Source: Hermodice carunculata
Taxonomy: Eukaryota; Annelida; Polychaeta; Eunicida; Amphinomidae
DNA: 64,000 bases
Direction: 5' to 3'
Assembly: GCA_964020975.1 (NCBI GenBank)
Contig: OZ026626.1
Location: 13,924,249-13,988,248, forward strand
Below are positions 22,151 to 32,948 of the stretch, piece after piece (position 1 is the stretch's first letter; every line of letters begins with the position of its first letter). The notes below the pieces were generated by a model. The model was given only the letters and a program-made list of their open reading frames with translations. It was not told where the DNA came from and searched no databases. A program made the translations under genes and the position numbers.

Positions 22151-23740
22151 GCATTTTACCACATAATATACATGCATACATATTTTCTACAATTCGAAAT
22201 ATTGCTGTGAATCATCAGACGAGGGATAAACTGAGACATAGCTTTGTAAAAGCTCAGCCACAGTGTTTTTCATACTTTGGCAAGATATTTATTTTGGCCT
22301 CAATTTTACATAATTGAATAGTATTCTAATACAAATGAAATTTGGTAGAAATCAAACAAAAAGCTTCTCTGTATCCAGCAAGTTTAAACTGAATGGCTTC
22401 AAAAGCAACACAATCAGTCTACTGCCCTAATGATAGCTTAGCTGGACATGACTAATATATGTAGATTATATTGGTCATTTCCAAAAAAATATATCATCAA
22501 GGAGATAGCCAAAATAGCGGTATAAGAAGCAAATCAGCTTAAACTTTCTAGGTAAATATAAGCCTCTTTATGTGTGATTTCTGCCAATTTTTGTTTGTAT
22601 TAGGAAATTTAATGTTGTTTAAAATAGAGCCCAAAATTTATTCCACACTAAACTATGGAAATCACTATAGACAGTAAGACTGATAAGACAGCTGAGCTTA
22701 ACATCTCTTAAAATGTTACAATTGTCACTGATGCTTTGGCAAACTTACAGTCAAGCACAGTTCCAATACAGTAAAGCCTGTGTCAAATGGACACCCTTGG
22801 GACTTGACAGAAATAGAGTACCATCCACATTTGCAAATTCAAAGTCAGAGTGCAACTAGTTCCAAGTTATCATTGTCAACTGTATAATTCTTTTTTCAAA
22901 GCAATACCTAAGGTCCAAATTAGCTAGTAACGTCGGTAGCCGCTAAGGCTAAGGTGAAAGAATAATGACAGAGCTACATGTCTTGTATGTAGGCCTAATG
23001 TTAGATCTTATCCTGCTTATTGTTTCCATACAAAAAGAATTTCTGCTTCGCTGTAAATTTTAGAATTTTATACTGTGTCTCAGATTTGGACTATAGATTA
23101 GTGAACTTGTGTCAGCCGTATTACCTTAATAAGTTTGAAATTATTCATTCCCACTACTTTGTGTGTAAACTGGTAGTCGCAGCCTTGCAGGGTTCTCTTT
23201 TGAGGTATAGTTTGGGGGCAATTTTAGACTGAAAATACATGTTTCATGGGAATAAAAAATGCTAGAATATAGCTTCCAAGAAGAACAACATAGTTTATGT
23301 GAGCCTTCTCCATGGAAAGTTTTGCCAAAGTAATCGCCTGTAGTGATTAGCAGCTTCGGTAGAATATTTCCTCCTCGGGTGCTTCAATAAAATTTATTGT
23401 TATGAACAGAAGCTACGTTCTGTTATAGTAGCATGCATCACTTTATATACACAAAAATTGGGATGGACCACAATAAAACAAAACCAACTGATGAACATAA
23501 CATCATTTCAACAGTGCATCAGCAACAAAACTATCAAATAACTGTTGACATAACATCAGAGTAAACATACAGCAAGAATTTCATTTAATGCTCTGTTAGC
23601 CAAAGACATACCTTGCTGCAAAATCATGCATTAATTGTAGTATAGCTGAAAAAAAACTTGCATGAGAACCTCTGTTTCAGGATTAAAAGCACATGGTCTA
23701 ATAATGGAATAGACCAGTTCATAGGACTCGGGTTTATTCG
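22150..23740. other. Stretch with little recognised
   Basis: Apart from the short repeat fragment at 22,755-22,830, no recognised element, tandem structure or coding motif. Only short open frames are present. Confidence 0.4.
22755..22830 (-). repeat. Fragment of the GTCACA/GGTCTCT-type repeat
   Basis: TACAGTAAAGCCTGTGTC is the reverse complement, with few changes, of the GACACAGGTTTCACTGTA end at 44,509-44,526. Confidence 0.4.
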
Positions 23741-24230
23741 GTTCACTTCCGGAAGCACAGCCTGCTTTGTTTCCATTTTGTGCTCGGCCACGCTGGCCGG
23801 ATTACACGAGGAAGCATAAGAAAGTAAAACACAGGATGTGCTTGGATATAACGGGAAATCAAAGCGTTGTAAACATATGACTGCTTGGGCCCGACTCGGC
23901 TATTTGCTGATTGGACAATCAGGCCAACAATGGAATGCATAATTAATTACGGTCCGGAAAAGTTCGGTACTACTCGGTATGAACAGGTCTGTTGCCACAT
24001 TCCTCTTGTAGTAACTGTACACTTCCAATCCTGTCTCTACTGGCGCATAAGTGCGATGTTCCTGTCTGTTGACAATTCTTGGCATACTTCCCACTTTGTC
24101 AGCCACCCTGTTTGCTTGATCGTAGATGAGTTTAAAGCTGCCATCCACATCATTACGTAGCTTCTTGTAGGTGTCTTGGATATCTTCTTTCTGTGAGAGG
24201 TAAAACACGCTGAACTTCTTAGTAAAAAGA
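23740..24230 (-). mobile_element. hAT transposon, C-terminal part (separated by LINE insertion)
   Basis: Minus-strand residues DIQDTYKKLRNDVDGSF...VADKVGSMPRIVNRQEHRTYAP match the region just before the dimerisation domain of ZMYM1/DUF4371-type hAT transposases (pattern: RQ.HR.N.P......YY.R....PFLD). It belongs with the N-terminal part at 26,838-28,090. On the minus strand, a pyrimidine-rich run ending in CAG precedes the AAAGAAG codons, so an intron boundary near 24,192 is possible. Sequence below 23,900 reads weakly into the hAT C-terminus. Confidence 0.72.
23900..24208 (-). pseudogene. hAT transposase fragment, pre-dimerisation region
   Basis: A 102-residue open frame. Residues 8-55 carry the conserved stretch described for the hAT element (KKLRNDVDGSF, VGSMPRIVNRQEHRTYAPVET). 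The remainder (YYKRNVATDLFIPSSTELFRTVINYAFHCWPDCPISK) is a degraded version of the following segment. It probably supplied a DDE-type cut-and-paste transposase acting in the nucleus. As it stands it has no catalytic core and is non-functional. Confidence 0.7.
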
Positions 24231-24846
24231 AAAAAAAATGTTCAATGAAAGTTACAAATAATATCCCTTCTGTCTAACTGATTTAAAATCACAAACTTCA
24301 ATCGGGTTTAAAAATGACTTTCATTTTTATGATCCATATGTGTATATACAAAACAAAGAGAAATATATATGAAAGTACATGTGAAAACAGTGTTACACAG
24401 TCATGACAAAACTAAAAATCACTCATTTGGCCATCGCAAATTAGTTTTCTGCTCCTCGGGCCCTTTTTGGAAAAACTAATCACATTTTCCAACAAAAATG
24501 TGGAGGGGGTCTTTTTTCGTTTGTTAGTGAATGGAAAGGATCCATGAGGCAGTTTTCAAGTGACAAGGAAGGTGCCGGACAACCAGAATATTAATTTCGG
24601 ATGGCCTTAAGAGTAAAGTTCAAATCAGGCCCACTTAAAGGGACATTAAAAAACCTTTTCTTATTTCATTTCAAATATCACTATGAAGCCAAATGTGGTG
24701 ATGCTGGCTAAGATAAGATAAGATAAGGTAACTTTATTTACCCAGGGTAATACATGATTAGCTAAAGCTAGTTTCCATCATGGCCCTGCACTAAAAATGA
24801 ATATACAATATATGATATATACATAGTGGTAACATACATGAAAATA

Positions 24847-25173
24847 TTATGAAATATACATTATGGTTGTGATACTGGGATAATGAGGAGCATTAGGGTC
24901 GATACCCGGGGGGTGATGAGGCCAGGTGATTATAGATCGAACATGGTTCCAAAATCTAGATTTGAAGAGAGGCAGTGAAGGTGCAAGCCGCACACTTTCG
25001 GGGAGAACATTCCACAAATGCGGGCCTGAGTGTGAGAAACTGTTTCGGTAAGCGGCGATTTTTGGTTTTGGTACATAAAGATGGCGTTTTGATGTAGAAC
25101 GGGTAGGTCGGCTGGTGACTTCACTGGTATATACTAACTTATCACGAATGTAGGCTGGGGCTAAGTGATTCAA
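24847..25173 (-). pseudogene. LINE C-terminal domain
   Basis: A 108-residue open frame beginning MNHLAPAYIRDKLVY and containing RSTSKRHLYVPKPK and SFSHSGPHLWNVLPESVR...SLPLFKSRF. This matches the conserved C-terminus of CR1-type LINEs (P.YL...L......RS.....L..P......F...AP.LWN.LP..IR.......FK..L). It lies just upstream of the 3' tail. Confidence 0.85.
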
Positions 25174-25566
25174 TGCTTTGTAAACTAGAACACATTTATG
25201 GAACTCTATGCTCTTGCTAAGGGAATTCCAACGAAGTTGTTTGAAAAGTGGTTCAGATGGTGCTCAATAGGGTGCACCAGCCACAATACGACTTGCTCTC
25301 TTTTGCATCCTGAGGACTTTTTCAAACTTTATTGCAATTTCCCCAGACAATATCGCAGTAGTCAAAATTTGGTTTAACTATGGCATTGTACAACATGAGA
25401 ACATATTCTGTTGGGATGAATGACTTCAGATATTTCAACAAACCAAGCTTCCGAACTATCTTTTTACATGACTGTTTTACATAAGGTTGGAAGCTAAGTG
25501 TTGAATCTAGGGTGACTCCCAGAAGCTTGGTTTCACTCACTTGAGCAATGGCTTGTCCATTTATTT

Positions 25567-26019
25567 TTATTGTAAAATCATTTTTGATAAGCGTTGAGCA
25601 GTGCCAAATATTATACAGTTGCATTTTGGAATATTCAGTGTCAGTTTGTTTGCACAGAGCCAACCATAAAGGTTGGACATATCAGTGTTCTGTTTCAGAG
25701 CTAAGCTCCGAACACAGTTGTCAGAAGTAGTAACACTCGTATCATCAGCATATAAGTGGGCACGTGAGGAAGACAAGACATCTGGCAAGTCGTTTATGAA
25801 AACCAGGAATAAAAGGGGGCCTATTATTGACCCCTGGGGGATACTTGTAGTAATTGGAAGAGATTCTGATAAGGTACGGCCAATTGAGACACATTGCCTT
25901 CGGTTACAGAGGTATGATTCAAACCACTTCAGCGCCAAGCCTTTGACCCTATAGGCCCTGAGTTTAGCCAAGAGAAGCTCGGGGTCTATGGTGTCAAATG
26001 CCTTCCGTAGGTCTATCAT
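25567..26019 (-). pseudogene. LINE reverse transcriptase, palm domain
   Basis: A 150-residue open frame from MIDLRKAFDTIDPELLLAKL through SIPQGSIIGPLLFLVFINDLP to HLYADDTSVTTS. These are RT motifs A (D-KAFDT), B (PQGS-LGPLLF) and C (YADD), all with catalytic aspartates present. A tail follows (LYGWLCANKLTLNIPKCN) with the usual N..K..-type motif. The product copied LINE RNA at nicked chromosomal sites. The frame is broken on both sides in the genome copy. Upstream pre-RT sequence is at 26,447-26,809 and continuing RT/thumb sequence is at 25,322-25,663. Confidence 0.88.
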
Positions 26020-26446
26020 AATAGCACCAGTAAGTTTGCCGTTATTCTTGCTTTCTAAAAGTTCATCATAGAGATCAATAAGCGCTGTTGAGGTAGAATG
26101 CAGATACCTAAATCCAGATTGAAGTTTGGCTAGGAGATCTCTTTAAAAAATTGTATAGACTGTCATGCACAACTTTTTCTAGGACTTTACTGATTACAGT
26201 TAAAACGAAAATAGGACGACAGCTGTTCCTGTCGTCTGAGGGGCCAGACTTGCGTATAGGAGTAACTTTGGCAAGTTTAAAATCGTCTGGGACAATCTCA
26301 GTCCTGAGAGACTGATTCAAAATCCATGTTATATATGGTAACGTTGCATCTAGGCCTGCTTTGAGCAAGTGCGGACTGATGCCATCAAGTCCAACAGCCT
26401 TCCCATTTGGTATTTGTTCAACAAGTTTTTTAACATAACTTTCAGT

Positions 26447-26809
26447 TTAAAATGGCAATTTGAAAGTGTCTGGGTCACATAGTCTCTCATTAATATTAAA
26501 AACATTCTCAGTATTTGTTGTATTTGCATTAAGCGACTGTCCTATAGATGTGAAGTATTCATTAAAACTATCAGCTATTTCTTTTGGATTTGAAATATTT
26601 TTGCCATTAATAGATAATTCTGTGGGCATAGGAGATTTACTATTTGGCAATACAGATTTAAGATGTTTCCATAAGGTTTTAGGATTCAGTCTATTTTCCT
26701 CGATGATCGATGAGTAATAGTCCTCTTTCACTTGACGTATTTTTGTTGTAAGGCGGTTTCGGCTGTCTGTGTACTGTTGATAAACAACACTTTTGGTTTC
26801 ATTGTCCAT
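26447..26809 (-). pseudogene. LINE pre-RT linker
   Basis: A 120-residue open frame with RNRLTTKIRQVKEDYYSSII, PKTLWKHLKSVLP and ADSFNEYFTSIGQSL. This is the standard linker between endonuclease and reverse transcriptase in Jockey/CR1-type LINEs (…YY…, …WK.L…, …FN.YF..I…). It stops shortly before the RT domain and belongs to the LINE at 24,709-26,838. Confidence 0.82.
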
Positions 26810-27522
26810 TTCGGAGTCTGCCTTACTTTTGAGAAATTAACGATGGTGATAGGCTAATATGTGCTGTGCCTCACTTTTGTTACCAGTGTCCTAGTCAGCA
26901 TAAAGTTCATACTTTTTTGACCTACGGCCATACCCTATGAGCTCCAGAGTTTATTCTACACATGTGTAAGACTGGGAGAAGTGTTGGGAGGCAGAACGAC
27001 GTTTGGCCCATCTTGTCCTGCACAGGTGTTGGAGAGCAATTCTCTTGTCTTCATGAGTGTCATTCTGGGCAACAATGTGCTACAGCAGACCATTCCTATT
27101 TGGTGAGGCAAGGAAAAATCGGCAACAGTCTTTCAGCCTATCAAGAACATTGCGAACCTCTGGTAGCTTGCAGCATTGGCTTAACACAAGGTTCAGACTG
27201 TGCCCACTACAGTGGATATATGTTGCGAGGCTGGCTTCCTGTCTGATACGTGGCTAAACGCCAACATTTTCTGATGAAATGCTGATTGACCCATCATATC
27301 CCTGGCCTTTCTTGTATTTTACATTAATACCAAGGTTCTCCAATACACACAGTACTGATTTTGCAATCTACTCGCCTGTGATCCTTTATGAATTCTTCCC
27401 TTGTATTGTTGTCTAAGTTCACAAACCTCACACATAATGCCAGTTATTCGTTGTTGTACGAGGTGACTTCATCGGCCATCATACTGTAGAATTTGGCCAA
27501 TTAAACCTCTTCTACAATTGTC

Positions 27523-27741
27523 CTAAAAAAACCTGGTTGCCAATAATTTCAATTGGCTCATTTTGGATTCCTGGTCAGCGATATGGAGCATTAGCATTCT
27601 GGGTGTCTCAAAATGAGTGCCAACGATGTCATTGTGCCTTCCCAAAAGTTTAACAAGGCTAAAGAAGTTCGCTGGGTCCATTCGGATTTTCATGATACCC
27701 ACAGAGTGCAATGCACTGTTTGCCACTAGATACAACAACAT
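27523..27741 (-). pseudogene. hAT transposase central fragment
   Basis: A 72-residue open frame. The part reading FFSLVKLLGRHNDIVGTHFETPR corresponds to the DUF4371 start (LL..R...D..L..HL), and the end runs into ESKMSQLKLL, where intact relatives have K.S.NELI. It lies between the HERSEAPKETMV segment (27,769-28,017) and later fragments. Non-functional as it stands. Confidence 0.65.
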
Positions 27742-27768
27742 TTATGATGGTCTTTAGGATTTCCCTGT

Positions 27769-28017
27769 TTATTCTCCGGTTTTCCTGTCTCTCCATGCCC
27801 ATTGTTGCTCCAATCGTCTCTTTAGGGTTTTCCACATTGAGAACAAGGATATTAGCAATACCATTGTCTCTTTAGGAGCCTCAGACCGCTCGTGCTGTCT
27901 GCAAGTTTCAGTTTTCTTGCCCCAACTAATAAAGCTCTGACAACTGCCATTTTTTAGTATTAAATGCATATGGCAACTGGAGCATGACTTGCTAAGCTGT
28001 GCAAAAAGACTGACCAC
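27769..28017 (-). pseudogene. hAT transposase N-terminal fragment
   Basis: An 82-residue open frame with TETCRQHERSEAPKETMVLL, matching the S..H..A/KEAM segment that follows the TTF/BED-like zinc finger in this hAT group. The preceding cysteine- and histidine-rich residues (SCSSCHMHLILKNGSCQSF) may be remnants of that finger. Decayed. Confidence 0.65.
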
Positions 28018-28229
28018 CCTTGGTGGTCAGGTTGTCCCCTGATGTGTCATTCAGATCTCAGATGAGTTTCTGTTCCATGCTTGAAGGCATATCTGCAGGG
28101 TTTTTTTAGCTTTTCTTTTGAGATATCGTAGTACCACACAAATGATCTCAAAATACTTTATGTAGTTCATAAGAATAAAAAAGTATTTGGAGGAAGCTGA
28201 TTTTTTTAAAACGCAGCTGTTCCATCTTA

Positions 28230-28870
28230 AGCTTCATCTCTGACAAAAATTTGGTGAAGCTGCAACAAATCCTTTATGACATGTTGCGGTAAAGTTTTAT
28301 AGCCTTGGCATCACTCGCATTGCCTTCAAATAATCACTTTAAAAGCTCCATAACAGAACCAAAATTAAAACTTTAAAACACCTGTAAAAAATTACAAAAA
28401 TGATCAAAGGATGGTAATTTTCAAAAAGCACCTAGTCCACCTGACGGAACACCCCAGATATTAGTTTGGTGAAGCCGCAGTCAATCTTTCTTGACATATT
28501 ATACCATGGTGACATCTTCCCCTGGGCGATACCTGGTCCATCCATGGATACACCTTGGACATAAATTGGGCAGGGCCGTGGTGAATAATTTTAGAGTTAT
28601 CACAGTGACATGGTCTATGGGCAGCTAATCTCAGGGCCTTCAAATACATGCTTTAAAACACTCATAAAATGTGGAAAATGACTAGAACAAGCTGCTTTTC
28701 ATTAGATTCCTGGTCCATCTTTGAGTACACCTCTGACATCAATTTGAGAAAGCTGCAGTGCATATTTTTTTAGTTATCATGGTAACATCGACAAGTCAGA
28801 CAGATGGATGACACAGGGGATGACAATACCCCCCAGCACCGTATGTGCCGAAGGGTAAAAATTAATGGAT
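28230..28870. repeat. Degenerate tandem region with TGGTGAAGCTGCAGT-type units
   Basis: Near-repeats of TTTGGTGAAGC.GCA, then TTATCATGGTGACAT, then CCTGGTCCATC, occur at about 28,252, 28,465, 28,565 and 28,743. Spacing is 100-215 bp. The array ends in GATGACAATACCCCCCAGC and GCCGAAGGGTA, a small ATACCC/GGGTA hairpin. A matching hairpin (CAATACCCC...GGCCGACGGGTAT) lies at about 29,000-29,036. The structure resembles dispersed repeats of marine invertebrates with a terminal ACCC...GGGT hairpin. Confidence 0.5.
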
Positions 28871-29039
28871 GGTGACTACTTGTTCCACTTGTCACATGTT
28901 TTTGTTTTTGTCTATGCATGCGTAAAGACAATATACCAAGGCAATTAAAGGATATGGACCGGACAGGAACAGAGTACACACACAGGCATGGACATGATGA
29001 TGACAATACCCCTTCAGCCAAACTGGCCGACGGGTATAA

Positions 29040-30005
29040 ACAAAAATACCAAATTATTTATATCACAATATCACAACATAATTTCCTTCAAAAAGGCACA
29101 TTCATATATGTGTATGCATTTTGTGTTCGACAGGAACCAGTATGCATGAATAACATTGTCATTTTTATGGCATGAATTTATATCACAGATAACACGGTTG
29201 TCCATATAAAAACGGACTTCATTTCCCATGAAAAGTTAAAAATGCAATCGTTTATTCTTTTGAGTAAAATCTTCACAACTAGGTCAGACATGCACGCATG
29301 TATTTTAAATTAACTTGACAGCCACCATGTACCAAATTAGCATGGATTTTATTTTCAATTATCTTCAAGTAAATTCCTTGCAGCAGACAGAGCATCAATC
29401 CGATTGCATCAGGCTCAACTTAAGATGCCTTTGCCACATTGAAGCCAAATTTTTCCTGACACAACAAAACTTTTGCTGCAGAGTAGACTTTAAATTTGCT
29501 GTGACTACTTCGATCAGTATGCCTTGAATCAAAGTTTTACAGTTTAATGCACATCTCAATCTTCACTTGGCCTTAATAAAAATAGGAGCAAAGAGACGGG
29601 ACAAGTTTTGACAAAAGCAGATACACCTTGTGCAAGTTTATAGGCCTATGCGTGATATATTTTTTTAAAAACCTATGTCATGAAAATAGGTTTGATTGAA
29701 TGACATTTTCTTACTAAGAATTGATGGGGGTGCTTACATACATGTAGGCACTTAAAAGGGAGAATAAATCAGACAACTGAAATATACTTGTGGTCAGATT
29801 GCTTTTGTCACATTTAACACCGATTATTATGGAGTCTTTTATAATAATACTTCGGCAGAAACAAAGGCTAAAATTCATAAATCCTTTTATTCATTTGTAA
29901 AAAATTGTACATATAAAGCAGACGTCATGAGTATTCACGGCCTTAGCCTGTAAAAATATGAACCATATACATATAAATCAAATTAAAATGTAAATAGAGG
30001 ATCTT
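29040..30005. other. Stretch with nothing recognised
   Basis: AT-rich, only short open frames, no element or tandem structure identified. Confidence 0.4.
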
Positions 30006-30155
30006 ACATGGCCCAGAGTGACTGGCCGTTTTTCCTTGTCGCGAGGGAGCCCATCTCTTGGTGATAGTGTCGAGTGACCACAGTTCACGAGTGACTATCG
30101 CTAAAGGTTGGGCTCCCGAGTGACAAGAAAAACAGTCAGTCAATCTGGGCCATGT
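30006..30155. mobile_element. MITE-like hairpin element, 150 bp
   Basis: The ends are perfect inverted repeats, ACATGGCCCAG and CTGGGCCATGT. The symmetry continues inward through GTTTTTC.TTGTC, G.GAGGGAGCCCA / GGGCTCCC and GATAGT / ACTATC, so the whole unit folds into one long hairpin with a short loop near 30,080. It has no coding capacity. No target duplication was evident. It is probably a non-autonomous DNA transposon. Confidence 0.75.
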
Positions 30156-31200
30156 GAGATTCTGTTTCTTTTATGTTTCATGGTGAAATTAACCTTGAAA
30201 TGTCACGAAGAACATCGACAACGACGCCATTTTGAGTGACCCCTGCAGTGTAGCTTCAAGGCAACGAACGTCAAAAACAGCCAATGTAATATTCATTGGA
30301 TGAGAGACAACAGATTACGTCATGTGACTAGGGTTGAATCCTATTTTTTTTATTTCACTCTCGAGAATCATCTTTCACCTTCAAACAGAAGAAAACTTGG
30401 TTACCACTTATACGAAAATTGATTATGATAATTTTTGAAGCAGTTATCCCTGGATGTTAACTGCATGCTTCATGCACAAAAGTATGTCATAAATTCTTAC
30501 ATGTTCTCTTTCTTTTGAAAAAAAACATCCAACTTTTGACATGTTTTGCTGCTTTTCCTCTGTCGCGTTTACGCTGCTCTGGTCGCTCCACGATTGTCTG
30601 GACCTCTGGAACATAAATGAAACTGTTCAGTAGTTTTGTCCCAAACAATGACATGAAATGACTAACGACTCATTGAGTCCAGTTCAACAAGAAAAATGCC
30701 GCTTGTTTTTAGGTCTGCTTCCCTCATTGATGTATAAATCTACCTGAATTGTCTGTTGATACACTGTAAGAGCTAGGGGGGACACTCAAATTTTGTAATA
30801 TAGATGAAAGATTTCCCACTCCCTTCTGTTTCAAGATAATTGAAAACAAGAAGCTCCCCTTTCCAAATGCTGTCCTATTTTATAGGGACTTAATTCTAAC
30901 TTTCACACGCTGGCGGCTAGATGGGTGAATTATGCTGCAGTAACTTCAAAACTAAAGACCGAAATTATGCCTGCTCAGCTGTCAGACTCAGTTAAAACTT
31001 AGTTTTTGTGTCCTTGTGAAAATTCACATATCTTTGTCCATACCACGGTATCATGACAATGAACTAATAAATAAGATGAGTTTACATCATTTACAATTTA
31101 GTAAGTGCACTTCTATCTCACAGACATAAGAACAAAACCAGGAAAAGTGAAACATGCCCTAAAAATGCAAATACATTTTAAAAAGTGTCACCATGCAGAC
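30156..31200. other. Stretch with nothing recognised
   Basis: Nothing recognised. It contains a short CpG-bearing part near 30,205-30,260. Confidence 0.35.
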
Positions 31201-31202
31201 TG

Positions 31203-31449
31203 GTATGGTGGGTCTGCCAGTTTTTTTGGGGTATCATGGTTTTCGTGGTATCGTGTCGTCATGCCTGTTTCGCGTAAATAACATGGGTATGCTGTCATTA
31301 CATATCTTGTGAAATTGGTATATTTGGTGGTGCTATTCACCTTTGATGAGGATCAATCTGTACATAACACATTTTGTCGAATATGTATGGCAAAAGGACC
31401 CAATACCACGAAAACTCTGATACCCCCAAAACTGCCTCCGGTACCATAT
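31203..31449. mobile_element. Short foldback/MITE-like element, ~247 bp
   Basis: Inverted ends of about 48 bp: 31,204-31,254 (…CAGTTTTTTTGGGGTATCA… and TTTTCGTGGTAT) and 31,401-31,448 (ATACCACGAAAA… and TGATACCCCCAAAACTG). The loop is about 145 bp without coding capacity. It is a non-autonomous DNA element by structure; the superfamily is unknown. Confidence 0.68.
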
Positions 31450-31600
31450 AGCCGAGTGACCATTTGATTTAGTAATGGTGGCCTGGTGACATGCGCCGCA
31501 GTTGTACACATGGTACAGTGGAAGGCTTACATAGTGAATCAACAAGCTTTCATCTTAAGCTATGGGTACCCTTTTATCTGATACATTTTGGTAAACTTAA

Positions 31601-32017
31601 TCATTTATTATTAAAAAAATCAGTAATATACTTTGCAAAACAACAAACCTCGTAAGAAGTCCACCCGGCAGAGCATTTTCCTGTCCACGTCGCTGGCAAA
31701 TTAGCGCGGGTATACCATGGATCTTTATGTATGGAAGGATCGTGATAGTTCCCAGCATACCTTGCAAAGCTAAATGCCACAGGTTCGCAAAGGGCATCAG
31801 GAAAGAATATCCCAAGGAACAAGGTAATCTGAAGACGAACCTTCGCCTGGAAGCCTGGCTGGCTGAAGCTCACTACGCGGCGCTGCTTTTGCTTGCAGGA
31901 AATCCAGGTAACCACAAATACCATGGAGAGGCACAAGCGTAATAGGGGGCAAGGATCCAGCTTAGACGAACATGGACAAACCTTTGATACACGTGTGTAA
32001 ACAAACAGAGCTGGCAC
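31601..32017 (-). CDS. Open frame of 138 codons, possible seven-transmembrane receptor exon
   Basis: This is the only long frame in the window with balanced composition and no transposon motif. Residues about 26-44 (LLRLCLSMVFVVTWISCKQ) and 68-90 (AKVRLQITLFLGIFFPDALCEPV) are two hydrophobic segments separated by a basic loop. This resembles helices 5 and 6 of secretin/methuselah-like receptors, where (A)KVRL...LFL.MG is common. A GCAAG/GTATGC splice-donor-like site follows AFSFA. It has no paralogue elsewhere in the window. The resemblance is weak, the initiator is arbitrary and chance is possible. Confidence 0.22.
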   Translation of the reverse strand: MPALFVYTRVSKVCPCSSKLDPCPLLRLCLSMVFVVTWISCKQKQRRVVSFSQPGFQAKVRLQITLFLGIFFPDALCEPVAFSFARYAGNYHDPSIHKDPWYTRANLPATWTGKCSAGWTSYEVCCFAKYITDFFNNK

Positions 32018-32319
32018 GGAGGTCTCTTGGGTATCTCGATCTGTCAGATGTTGACCACTGGTGACAGGTCAACAGTTTAGCCCCCCGCAGACGGTGCAGT
32101 ACCATAATAGTCATTTTGATTAGATAGCAGCCCACAATGGACCCACTGTTCTGAACTTCATAGTAAATTTCTTTTTTCTTTTACGTTTTTTTATTTTTAT
32201 TTTTTACTTTTGGCAGAAATCCACTGGGCCTGTGGGGTGGTTTGTTCGACACCCTTCCCCCTCCCCCGCATACAGACCTGTTGTAAATGCTGGAGGTAAT
32301 AAATCAAAGCAGGCCAAGG

Positions 32320-32730
32320 ACGTAATATATGCAGCATGGATCATCATTGGGAATATTGGCAATAATATTTAAGAGACCACCTCAGAAATGTTAAACGATT
32401 ATTTGCATTACACTGTGATTGAGGTTAGCATTATACTACGGCATATATTGGCAAGTGGAACATGATACATTTCCCCTTTTATGATAGTGTTCATTATCGT
32501 GGTATGTGTCTTAGACACGTTAAAAGTACACCAGCAGAATGGGCCGGGGGAGAGGGGAACCTGTGTATTTTTCATTAATACTTTGAAGTTTCTTCTTGGC
32601 TCCTTCCTTATCCTGAAATGAGGCACCCATCCAGTAGGAAGTTAATTATGAAGCAGAAAGATCTTTTTCTAGCCTGCACAGAATCCAACATTTCAACTCT
32701 CCACAATGGACGGAGAAAGACTTAGTGCAC
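32320..32730 (+). repeat. Dispersed repeat C, copy 2
   Basis: TATATGCAGCATGG, GGCAATAATATTTAAGAG, CCTCAGAAATGTTAAAC and GTTAGCATTATAC follow the order seen at 14,090-14,215. Later words ATACTTTGAAGTTTC and TATGAAGCAGAAAGATC correspond to 14,400 and 14,528. This copy is outside the paired arms, which shows the unit is a dispersed repeat. Confidence 0.7.
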
Positions 32731-32894
32731 AGGAATTTATGTCAATGCATTATGCGAACAAGTTACAATTCGATTCTTGAAAGGGATTGTCTGAGAATTT
32801 AAGAAACAAAATTTTAAAAAACTGCTTTGTAACTCGGTTTTTATACATGTGCATGGAGTCCAAATAACAAAGCTGGGACAACGGGGCTCAAGTG

Positions 32895-32897
<3 letters not shown>

Positions 32898-32927
<30 letters not shown>

Positions 32928-32948
32928 GTTTTTTTTTGGGGGGGGGGT
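32898..32948. repeat. Poly-T then poly-G tract
   Basis: About 40 T with a single GG interruption, followed by nine or more G. It borders the inner left arm and may mark an element edge or be prone to assembly error. Confidence 0.9.

Larger units (their letters stand above)
24709..26838 (-). mobile_element. CR1-like LINE (Jockey superfamily), 5'-truncated, inserted in the hAT
   Basis: On the minus strand the element runs from a pre-RT segment (26,809-26,447) through reverse transcriptase (26,368-25,322) to the C-terminal domain (25,173-24,847), then a 3' region ending in tandem TCTTA/CTTAT units at 24,709-24,728. Such simple 3' repeats are typical of CR1/L2-type LINEs. The 5' end falls inside hAT coding sequence at about 26,838, so the LINE inserted into the transposon. 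It is the best-preserved LINE in the window. Confidence 0.88.
26838..28090 (-). mobile_element. hAT transposon, N-terminal and central part
   Basis: The minus strand carries the ordered motifs of ZMYM1/DUF4371-type hAT transposases over several frames: HERSEAPKETMV near 27,900, a SLVKLLGRHNDIVGTHFETP segment near 27,620, QGYDG- and SENVG-type words near 27,290, and LCRTRWAKR near 27,000. The last equals the conserved CKTRW.ER of the family. Coding sequence continues to about 26,840, where a LINE interrupts it. Frame changes and stops are frequent. Terminal inverted repeats were not located. Confidence 0.78.
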
